Assembly (NCBI GenBank): GCA_963680875.1
Contig: OY804588.1
Coordinates: 61,330,369-61,394,368 of the forward strand
Length of the DNA stretch: 64,000 nt
Direction: 5' to 3'
Source of the DNA: Bathymodiolus brooksi
Taxonomy: Eukaryota > Mollusca > Bivalvia > Mytilida > Modiolidae
The translations under genes and the position numbers were made by a program. Shown here piece by piece: positions 30,613-42,700 of this stretch (positions are counted from its first letter, which is position 1; every line of letters begins with the position of its first letter). Under the pieces are notes generated by a model. It made no database searches, had not been told where the DNA came from, and saw only the letters and a list, made by a program, of their open reading frames with translations.

Positions 30613-30620
30613 TATATAAG
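30613..30620 (+). promoter_or_regulatory. TATA box with two upstream inverted CCAAT boxes
   Basis: TATATAAG lies 90 bp before the ATG at 30703. GATTGG occurs at 30549 and 30590. The spacing suits transcription starting near 30645. Confidence 0.55.
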
Positions 30621-30702
30621 AAAAAAATTCAAAATTTTCTTCCAGTTTGAACTATATTCATAGCCATACTAACCTATATTTATTTACATTGTAGAAATCA
30701 AA

Positions 30703-30764
30703 ATGTCGAATTGTGTAGAAATGTCTTGTCTAGTTGTCGTAAAAAGAAGGACAGTTCCTAAAAG
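30703..30764 (+). CDS. Candidate first coding exon
   Basis: ATG in AATCAAAATG context; 20 codons plus 2 nt to a consensus donor. It encodes a short chain with basic KRR. Confidence 0.5.
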
Positions 30765-33700
30765 GTAAGACAATCCATATTTTCTTAAATTAACATTTGA
30801 CGATTAATTGTATTTCAAATGAACACAAAACAGGATAGCGTCATTTTCTCACAGATGCCTGAAAAAAATGGCTGTCAATTTTAAGACATTCTGTGCTGTT
30901 CACAATTGTATCAGAGGTGAAATTCCAATGTTGATCTTATCATTGCTATTGTTAGCCAAATGTTCAATTGGTAGCTTTTAAACTGTATGGTTACTATTTA
31001 TTTATTGGTGGCCGTCCTACCAAGGGTGTGTTTGACTTGTAATTTGATAAAAGGAAGAACACAAATTTATCTTAAAATAAATGAGTGAAAAATGTAGATA
31101 TACAACTGCACATTGTCAAAATATTTTACATGGGTTTTTGTTTGTTTGTTTGATGGTGGGTTTTTGGTGTTTAATGCCACTTTCAACAATATCTCAGTTT
31201 TATTGGTAGAGAAAACCAAGTCACTGACAAACTTTATCACATAATGTTGTAAACCTCACCCTGAATGAGAATCAAACTCACGATATCAGTGGTGATAGGA
31301 ACTGATTGCATAGGTAGTTGTAAATCCAATTGCCATACGAACCCGGCCACGACAGCCCCTATTTTACATGGGGATGCTTTTTATTACAATAAAAGAAAAA
31401 TATATAAAAAGGATTTTGCAGAATTGCCATTTGTCAATGTTGTCTTCGACAGAATGGTCATGATTTATATGGAATTTGTAATTTTTTCTTTATTTGCTAT
31501 GCACTTGGATTATTGCAATATTCAAAGAGTGTATGGTCAATTAGGTAGGAACTCCCACTGTTTACATATTCATAAGTTGTATTTTAATGCCTCATAATTG
31601 TATCAGAAGTGGGAAAAGTTGCCACATGTATGCCATATTTACAATGTTTTCAAGTTCAAAGATATACCTTTTCTACATCTCATAATTATATATAGCACTA
31701 TATGCTGTGAGTGCCTAGCCTTCACCATAAACATCATGTTTTTACTTAAAACAAAAAAAAAATCTGAATTCTATGAAAAATGATGTTGCATCATGAAAAA
31801 GTGTAAACTTTACAAGCCATTATTAGTAGAGTATGATGTCTATGTGGAAAAAGCATCTTATATCAAGTAACTATTACTCTTATTGTTTTTGGTTCATTTT
31901 TGCTGTTAAATAAAATATTGAAGTACACTAAGAAATTTTGATAAAAACAAATTGCCACATCAAGTGCAGCCTGAGTTTGACAATAAACCTTGATTACATA
32001 AAGCAATAAAAAAAAATGTTTTTCATAAAAAATAATGATCATAATTATTGATTAAATCCAATAACACAAATGTATGATTTATTTAAAGAAAAAGACTAAA
32101 AAAAATCAAATCTTCCCCCTTTTCCAATTAAAGTAAAAAAAAAACCCTCATTTTTAACCACTATCAGTGGAAAAACCTGATTAAGGTTCATTATAATACT
32201 TACTGAGGGTGCATTCGATATGCCAAATTAGATTTCTTTTTATTTGAATTTCTTAAAAGTCCTACTGTTTACTTGAAAGCAAAATGAACCTCCCCCCTCC
32301 GCAAAATAAATAAAAATTATTGATTGATTATTGCTTAACGTCCAGCAAGCAGCATTTCAGCTGTGTTCAATAATGAAATAAAAACTATATAGAAATTCAG
32401 GAAGTGAAGCGATTAGGGTTATGTGTTTAACGCTACTTTCAACAATATTTTGATTATATCCTTGAGGTCAGTTTTATTGATAGGGGAAACCAAAGTACCC
32501 AGAGAAAACCACCAATCTACCGCAAGTCACTGACAAACATAATCACATAACATTGTATCGAGTACACCTCGCCATGAGTGGGATTCGAACTCGCACTGTT
32601 GGTGATGATAGGCACTGATTGCATAATTAGTTGTAAATCCAACTACCAAAATCTGTTTCTTTTTAATACATGTAGTTTAATTGAAGAGAATTCAGTATGC
32701 TTCCATCATATTCCATATATACATTTTTATTTCTCTAAATGAATTGTTGAAAAAACCTCAATTTATATTTGTAAATATTGTACATTCTGTCCCACAAATT
32801 TAAAGAGCATTTCAACATATCCAATAGACAAAACAGACTACTTTCACAATGCAATATGACCAGAGACAGTGACTTAGTTAAATAAATCACATTAAACTTC
32901 ACTGTTTTAACACACTTTATTATGAAGCATTAAATTCAGGATCAGTTTGGTTGCTAGTCAGGTCAGTATGTTTGCTAGTTGATTTTTCACCACTATCAAA
33001 GTTTTGATTGTTTTGAAAGAAGTTAATTACTAGCCCTGTAATTTGTTGTAATGTTTTCAGTTTTTCATGCTGCAACATGTTTTTGTGAAAGCTTTATATT
33101 TTGTTTTAAGTATAAAAAAGGTGAAATAAATAGCACAACATGATGTTTATGGTATAAGTTAAAACTCCTAGCAAATATACAGCATTGTTTAATTTGAAAA
33201 TGCAGAAAAAGTACCTCTGAACCTGAAAACATTGTAAATATTGCATACATTTGGTACCCGTCCACCGCCATTGTGGAGTTGACGCCTATATGATGCCCCC
33301 CCCCCCCCCAAGAAAACAATCAAAAGAGAATCCCTATCTGCACCAGCTGGGGATGTGCTGGGTAGCTCTGTCAAGGATTAGCCCTTGGAACCATCACTGA
33401 GTATCCATTTTAGTCTGAAGATTAAAATGTATAGGATGCCATTGCTGTCAAGTTTAAGATGTATAAATGTTGTCTTATAATAGGTATGACACAAGCTTTT
33501 TTAAAGCCATTAAGCTGAAATGAAAGTCAATCCATTGGAAAGAGTTTGAAAAAAAGAAAGAAATTGGTGTTTAAATCATGTCAATATCTTGAGTGGTTCT
33601 AAAGTTATGACCAAAAATAGGCATCAAAATATGTACATTTGTATATTTTTTGGACCGATTTATCAAAATGGGCACCAAATTGTAACCACAAGTTCCCCAC

Positions 33701-36700
33701 TATTGGCACTTAAAACAGGAATTTCATACCCCCCCCCCCCCTTTTCCCATCAATTGAGAAAAAAACATTTAATTGGTTCTTCTTTCTTGTAATTTTACCC
33801 GTATTTCATGTTTACTGCTTGTTATACAATTATATGTCAATCCAAGTGTATACCAATCTTAATTAGAATTGGATGTTTGTTGTATCTTTTTAAATTTTTT
33901 CCATTGGCAATACACACATATCTAACAACATGCTGTTTGGGTCGTCATTCATCTATGACCATCCAATCATGTAAATCTATTTGACCAATCGAACAACAGA
34001 TCATGGCATGTTCTCGATTTTATTAACTAAAGATTTAGTAGCCTCATCACTGATTGGTCGGTTGAAAGTATGAACCCATACTGGATGTACACATAATTAA
34101 AGGCCATATGTCTCAGAAACTACAAATATCTGAGATCTTAAATTCAGACTTGTATTTTATCCCTTTAAACCTACTTTTATAATTTTATATCTGTATAATA
34201 TATTAAGAAATTAAATGTAAAAACAGTGATGACTGTATCATAAAAACCAAAAATGTGTAGATCTGAAAAATAAACATCCAAAAGATTCATGAATTGTTGG
34301 GGTTTATTTTTGACATATATATGTTATCTAAACAAACCTGAATACCTTAGGGGTCAACTTCTGGGATTTTAACAGACTTATACATACCAGACTTTGGTTC
34401 ACTAAAACTTTTTTTTTTTTAATTAAGATCTTATTTGTAAATTATTGTTTATTCTTAGAAACCAATTTAAAAAAAACATCAAATCTAATATTTCAAATTG
34501 AAGCTTGCACTCTGTTTTATCCCTTTAGAGCTAATTTTATAATTCAAAGCCAATCCAATAACCACAACATAAGAAAAGGTCCAGAAAACAAAATTTGAGG
34601 CAACACCTGTTTAGCAGCAAACCATCCACATGGCTTTCTTTGCAACTGTTAATTTATTTTGCATATGAAACAATATTGATGAAGAATTTCATTTAAATTC
34701 CCGATGTGAAAGAAACTGAAAAGTTAAAAAAAATATTTATACCCCCCCCCCCCCCCACAAAGTTTGGGGGGTATATAGGAATCACCCTGTTGCGCTTATT
34801 GGTTTTTTATGAAACTTTGCACATTTGTAGTACACTACCTGCAGATGTGCATGGAGGAATATGGTTGCTGTCCAAAGTTTAAAAGGGGAGTTAATTCAAC
34901 TTATACTTTCACGAAAAGGGGGGGGGGGGGGCATGTACCTTGTAAGCACAACTCCTACTAAACTGCCTATTGAATTTTTATGAAACTTTACACAGTTGTA
35001 TTACACATCCTGCAGATGTGCATGAAGGAATACCGTTGCTGTCTAATATACCTGTATTCCAAAGTTTGAACATCATAGTATTGCAAGCGGGGGGTATCAC
35101 TCAGTGAGGTCACTCACAGTTCTAGTTTTATTTGTTTGATTTTGAACCCAATGTTGAATATTTTCTTCTCATGAACCAATATAATATTTGCTGAAAAGCA
35201 TCATTATCACATGTAGATTTAGATTGTTCAAAAACACCCCAGGATCTATAGTTGAAAGTTGAGCATGGGGGAAATAAAAAAACAAAAGTTTTCTTGTACA
35301 AGTAATTGAATATAAATATGCACAAATAAAGACTACTAACTGGGTCTGTAAGGTCCCAGTCATTGAAGTCCAAAGTTTGTAATTGGCTGTATTAGAATAA
35401 ATTTTGAAATAGAATTCCCAAGAACTAGAAATGAACATGTGGAGCAGGAACTGCATACCCTTCCGGAGCATCTGAGTTCACCCCCGGTTTTAAGTGGCGT
35501 TCTGTTACTCGATCTTTAGTTTTATGTGTATGTATTGTTTTGTAGATTGTTGTGTCCTGTTGTCCATTTTTATTTGGCCATTGTGTTGTCTGTCCTTCGA
35601 TTTACCCTTTAGTATCTTCAAACACTTCTTGCAATTGTAGTTGGCATGCAATATCCTTGTGATATGTAGATACAAGCTTGCACAAATGAAGACCTCAGAG
35701 TCTGTGGGGTCTGAGCCTTTGGGGGTGCATATATATAGGTTACATTAGAATAAATTTTAATATAGCATTCCCCAGAACTAGAAATGACATATAATTGTAA
35801 ATGGAGATTCAGTCTTATACAAAAGAAGGCACCATGGTCATTTTCTATTCAAATACGATTAATTTTATCAAAACTGCATTTAAATGTTATATATAAATTT
35901 ATTTATGGTATAGAAGGTGATTCAGTAATGGTCAAGGGGAGATAACTCCATTCTACTTTCAAAAGATGGAAGATAAACATAGAATTTGTTGGACCATGCA
36001 CATAATCACTTGATTCGTGCTCAGCCACTAAATTTATAAGGATACTTTGGGATAATTTTTTATCCTACAACCATCATTCAAAGCACAACATCCATCAATG
36101 ATTATGACATAAATATTATTTTGAAAATCTTCTGTAGCTGATTCAATTTAATCCAAACTAATGCTATGATAGTTCTTGGGCAGTCTTCTCTTAAAACTGA
36201 ATGCACCAGCCCCTCCCCCCTCGATACAGACATGGGGTAATCATAATTTGTAATCGTAATCAGTTGTAATCGATTACATTTTTTCATGTAATTGGATGTA
36301 ATCTGCCATATTTTAGATTACATGTAATCGATTGCATTCATTTTGACCCTGTAATCATGATTACTTTCTGATTACATTTAGATTACTTTTCATCATTTTG
36401 ACTTATTTTGTCTTAACTGAACCATATCTCCTTAGATATTTAATGTATGATATGTAAATGAATTTTCTTCGTGAGGCTAATTTTTTTTATTCTTGAATAA
36501 TTTTATCAAACGTTCATATAATTTCCTAAATTTATGACATCAGCTTATCTGTGGCCAAAAAATTGTATCTAACACAAACATTTTGAAAATAATGTAACAT
36601 TTTTGTTTCATATTTGACAGAATTTGAACTTGTTTATCTTAAATGTTAAATTTTACTTTCTTAAATCAAACGTTGTTTTTTAATCATTAAACATTCATAT

Positions 36701-39700
36701 AATCTTATGAAACTTTTTAATGTTTCCTAGTTACATGTACAGTCAAACCTGTCTTATGTGGTCACCTCTATTAAGCAGTTGCCTGTATTAAAAGGTTACT
36801 TTTTAGCTCAACATTTCAAAGAAAAAAAGTTGAGCTATTGTCGTCACTCCAGCGTCTGGGTCGGTTAAGTTTTTTGTCAAGAGTCCATTTCTCAAAAACT
36901 ATCAAAGGTATCCATTTGAAACTTGGAATACTTGTTCACTATCAAAAGAGGAACAAATTACAACAAGGCAGATGACCCTGTGATTTCTATATCCAGAGTT
37001 ATCTACCCTTGTTTTAACATACAGACCCTGGATCGTTAAGTTAATAGATATTTCGTATCTTTTTTGTTTGCATGTATCGTTCGTTCGTTTTCCGTTCGTT
37101 TGCGTTTCGTTCATGTAATTGGTTCGTTCGTTTCGTGTATCATTCGTTTCGTGTTTCGTTCGTCAGTTTATGTACACATTCCAAATTTTTTCGAGTTAAA
37201 AACAAAATAAATTGTGCATTAACAATTCATAAACACAATTAAAATATATACCCATTGGAAGCATTCAAATGGGCATAGCCGCATATGTGCAAAGTTAGAG
37301 GGTGTGTGATGTTACCAGACTGGACTATTTTATTAATTGTTTTAAGGGAAAACATAATTAATAAATGCATTTTTTTCAATAATTTACTCTACGGACAAAT
37401 AAACAAGAAATCATCTACATGTGTAACATCTATATGTATGTAAACAAATGCCCCTGGTGGTTTCACCTGGGAAATACATGCACTGCAGGTGTGAAATGTC
37501 AACTCTTAATTTCATTCTAATTAACAATTATACTATTTATGACCTTTTTAAGCCACACACCTCTCTGATAGCTTGACCGGGAAAATGACTGATACACCTA
37601 TGTCTGGTTGTCAATACAGAATCCGAATAATTATGTAAATATAAATTCTGAATAATTATATAATTATATAAATATAAAGTCGTATTTGGAAGTTAAATAT
37701 ATGAGATTCAAAATTTGATCATATATATAATTATTAAACACATTGATAATATAAACTATTTAATATAAATTGTATTATCCTATTACTCTACTGACTAATT
37801 TATCATTTATATATCCATTTTGTATCAATTGCATATAAAATATAAGATTAGTTAATCACGTCAATTTGCACAAAAGCCATTCAAATAATAACACGATACT
37901 ATATTGTACTTCTGTAGAAACAGGATCGTTTATCATTGGATAATATATGATTACATGTACGCTCTAATGGTTCGTTTCGTGCATCGTGCGTTTTTCGTAT
38001 CGTTCGTGTGAAGCGTTTGTTCGTTTTTCGTTCGTTTCGTTTGCGTTTCGTGCGTAATGTAAACTTATACAATCCAGGATCTGTAGTACATAGAAATTAG
38101 GGATATTTTTTTGGTATAATTGAAATTTCTCAATAACTATCAAAGCTACCAACTTGAAACTCAATACACTTGTAGAAAGTGTTGACCCCAATCTGTGGAC
38201 AAGAGAAGACAACTCCATCCAGCATCATATTTGAGTTATTCCCCCTTTTTGAATTAGAATTTCTTAAAAAAATACAATTTCTCAATAATTATGATGGGCA
38301 TTGAAATGAAACTCAACATACCTGTTCACTATCAAATGGGGAACCCATTACAACAAGGCAGGTGACCCTGTGATTTGTATATCCAGAGTTATCTTACCTT
38401 GTTTTGGCATAGCACATAGAAATTTGGGATATTGTTTTAGTATAATTAAAATTTCTCAATAACTATCCAAGCTATTAACTTGAAACTCAATACACTTGTA
38501 GAAAGTGTTGACCCCGTTCTATTGACAAGAGAAGACAACTCTATCCAGCCTTTTATTTGAGTTTTTTCCTTTTTTTTTGCCAACACTTGGCATCCGTCAT
38601 ACGTCATATACTTTCACATTTAAATCTTCTCCTCTGAAACCGCTGAACCAAATTAAACCAAACTAAACCAAACCTGGCAGGGATGGTCCCTGGGTGGGTC
38701 CCTTTCAAAATTGTGTCCGACAGCCCTGCCCTCCATTCAAGATGGCTGTTGTTACTAAAAATAGAAATTTCTCCAATTGTCCATTGCTGCTTTAGTACAA
38801 GCTCAAATGAGCTCAAATTTTAACTGCAGCTACATGGCAAGGAGTAGTTTAACATATATTCTGGGTTTTTTTTGTGAAATTTTTCTTTCAGCCGATTTAT
38901 ACCGATAATGCAAATTAGGCATATTTTGATAAAAGATCTCATTTAAATCTTCTCTGAAACCGTCTAACCAAATCAAACAAAATTTGGCTGGGACAGTCCT
39001 AGGGTTGTCCCATTTCAAAATTGTGTCTGACATTCAAGATGGCTGCTGTTACTAAAAATAGAAATTTCTTCAATTGTCCATTGTTCCTTTATTATAAATC
39101 AAAATGAGCTCATACTTTAACTGCAGCTACATGACAATGAGTAGTTTAACATATAGTCTGTGTTTTTCTGTGAAATTTTTCTTTCAGCCGATTTATACCA
39201 ATTATGCAAATTAGGCATATTTTGATAAAAGATCACATTTAAATCTTCTCTAAAAACCCTGAACCAAATTAAACCAAATTTGGCTGGGATAGTCCTTGGG
39301 TAGTCCCATTTCAAAATTGTGTCCGACAGTCCCACCCTTCATTCAAGATGGCTGCTGTTACTAAAAATAGAAATTTCTTTAGTTGTCCATTGCTGCTTTA
39401 TTATAAATCAAAATGAACTCAAATTTTAACTGCAGCTACATGACAATGAGTAGTTTAACATATATTCTAGGTTTTTCTGTGAGATTTTTTCAGCCAGTTT
39501 ATTCCGTTTAGGAATATTATGAGATAAAAATCACATCAAAATCTTTTGCTCACAAATTTGAGTTGAAATGATCTTTGGGTGGCCCACTTTCAAAATTATG
39601 TATAATGCCTCCATTTTCTATCAACTTTAGATGTCAAATTGAAAACCAGGTGAGCGATTACAGGCTCTTGGGAGCCTCTAGTTTACTTGCATTTTTTTTC

Positions 39701-42700
39701 TAAAAATACAATTTTCTCAATCTAAACTATGATGGGCATTAAAATGAAACCCAACATACCTGTTCACTATCAAAAGGGGGAACACATTACAGAAGGGTAA
39801 CCCCCCACTCCCAACATACAACCCCCTCCCACTGCCCCCCCCCCCCCCCCCCCTCCAAATTTTTATTTTTATTTCATATGGACTACAATAGTGTTACAAG
39901 AAAAGATTATACCCCCCGCCCCCCCAATTTTTATTTTTAAATTTTATTTCATATGCACTAAAATAGTGTTACAAGAAAAGATTATACCCCTCTGATTATA
40001 TTTACCAATCATGCAAACATATTTGCTTATATGACCATCATAGTTAGAAGTATGTATAACTTTGTAAATTGCTTGCAGTTTAATATCAGATACGAAAAAG
40101 TAGGTAGTTGGTTTATCGAACAACTCGTACAAGCTTATCACCAATACAGTGTGTGTTCTCACCCGTCTTTGTAAATTACAAAAAAGGGTGCACTCGACTC
40201 GCAGCCGCAAGTGATAAAGTTTACCAGTTGCTTGCCCATGGTCGGTGGTTCTCTCTGGGTACTCCGGCTTCTTCCACCACTAAAACTGGTCGCCATGATA
40301 TAGCTGAAATATTGCTGAAAGTGGCATTAAACACCAAAAATCAAATTAATTTTTCCGGTCATAGAAAATTCCATATGAATTGAACCTCTTTTAGAAGGTC
40401 ACCTAACTTATAAGGCCACTATTTCTTTGTCCCAAAGGTGACTCTTAATACAGGTTTGACTGTATGTTGAAAATATTATATCTGATCTGAATGCAAATTC
40501 AAAAATAATTTTCATACAAGTACATTGTATATACCAAATTTCAAATATCAATTTCTATTCTGAATAGTAGTTGAAGCCAGTCTGATTAAAATCATACCCA
40601 GACTCAATTTTCATATCGTCGGGGTCTGACAGGTCATCTTCTCGTGACCTTATTAATTTGCATATTGAAACAAAGTATTGACCAATGAGATTCGACATAA
40701 CAAAAGCCTTCTCGGTTGTCCGTTCAAAATGGCGACGATTGACACAGCCATCGCTCTAGCTCTCCAACAATTCAAAGTTGATCGTTTGAAAGCAGAACAA
40801 AAAAGTAATTTTACAAGCTCTTCTGTCAGGCGAGGATTGTGTAGCTGTGCTACCGACAGAATATGGGAAACCGGAGTTATCTATCCTGAACTTCCCAGTT
40901 CGTGGAAGCGGTGATTTGATTAGACAATTGAAAGGTCACGAGAAGATGACCTGTAAGCCATACCTGTCAGACCCCGACGATATTGAAATTGAGTCTGGGG
41001 TATGATTTTAATCAGACTGTAGTTGAAGCTAAAATCTATTTTTTCCCTTTAAGGCAGATTCAGTTTATTTTTTACCTCAACTGGCCAAAGGGCATGTGAG
41101 ATTTTGCCATCACTTGGTGTCCGCCGTCTGTTAACTTTTTACATTTTTTATTCTTGAATAATTTCATCAAATTTATGACCAAAAATATGTTGGTCATAAA
41201 TTTGATGAAATTATTCAAGAATAAAAAAATCTTAACACAAAGATTTCGAAAATAATGTTTTTTTTCATTTTTCACAGAATTTGAACTTGTTTTTTTTAAT
41301 GATAAAATACTGTAAATTTTACTTTCTTAAATGGACAATGTCTACGATTTTGTCAGATTTTTTAAATTGGAATTTTTTTCCCAAACTTGAACAGATGTGA
41401 GTAAAAATTCATCTAAAACAGCCAAAAACACCGAAAATTGGTACATTTGTATTCACGAAATATGTTGGGGGAAATGTGTGCGCAAGCAACTTTTGTCTTG
41501 GCCAATCTAATTCAAGATAACTCCCCCTCTGTATGATGAACTGCACATGCATGTTGTTTACAAACTAAAATTGTTACAAAAAAGGTTAATAATTTGAGAT
41601 ATGTCTAATTTATCATTAAACATGTATGAATTATACATTTTAGTCATCCATGTCTTTGTTTTGATAAATCTGGGTTAATGGGTCATGAAGTAATTTGTTT
41701 AATTACATCTAATTAAACAAATTTCTGTTTATCTGAGATGGTTTAATTTGGTCATTTTATTGATTTATGATCTATCTCATTTTCAAGTTGTCAAACTTTA
41801 AAATTATGAATAATCGTAGAAACTGTCACTTTAAACAAACATTGTTTTTTAATCATTAAGCATTCATATAATCTTATGAAACTTTTTAATGTTTCCTAGT
41901 TACATGTACAGTCAAACCTGTCTTATGTGGTCACCTCTATTAAGCAGTTGCCTGTATTAAAAGGCTACTTTTTTCTTTTCTGGTCATAGAAAATTTCAAA
42001 TGAACCTCTTTAGAAGGTCACTTGTCTTTTTAGCTCAACTTGCCAAAGGCAATGTGAGCTTTTGCCATCACTTGGCGTCCGTTGTCCATCGTCTGTTTCT
42101 GATTGGTCGATTTCTAAAAAATCTTCTCTGAAACCGCATGGCCAAATGAAACGAAACTTTTTTTTTTTTTTTTTATTTGTTTCTTCAATAGTCAGGAATT
42201 TACATTCATATAAAAGCCCATACATTACCACCTGACATGGATGTACAAGGATTTACAACATAATTATTATGTGACTATTGCATTTTTTTAAAGTTAATTA
42301 ATAAGCAAAATATGACATGAATAAATAAATCAATTGAGACACATTCATTCTTTCACATTCTCTCTCTCCCTTTCATAAACAAAACACCCATTCCTTTACA
42401 ATATCTGTCTTCTATTATTTTGTGACTTTAGTAACTTACTCCTAATTGATACAAATAAATACATAAACATAAATAACGTAGTGTACCCAGGTACCTATCC
42501 ATAGTTAAAAATCTGGAAAAACATGTTTCACTGGGGTCCAGTATTTTTCAAAACCTTTTAAGTTGTTGTTCTTTATGACTATATATTGTTCAAGTGAATA
42601 GTAATTTTTAATTCGATACTTCAATTCTATGATATTTGGAATTTTTTCTTTTAGTTTACATTTATATATATAATTTTTAGCTATAAGGATCAGCAAGTTA

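Larger units (their letters stand above)
36740..40462. mobile_element. TA-flanked MITE with CAGTCAAACCTG ends, copy A (interrupted)
   Basis: CAGTCAAACCTGTC at 36740 and ACAGGTTTGACTG ending 40462, both TA-flanked; the ends match the pogo-like element at 7478-10937. The MITE itself is small. Most of the interval is later insertion. Confidence 0.7.
36440..41075. repeat. Segmental duplication, unit A
   Basis: A framework shared with unit B: 36480-36800 (CATTCATATAATCTTATGAA, TGTTTCCTAGTTACATGTAC), 40370-40570, and 41025-41065 (AAAATCTATT, CCCTTTAAGGCAG). The copies are separated by unit-specific insertions: a ~3.5-kb block in A at 36804-40345 and the 442-bp helicase element. Confidence 0.75.
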
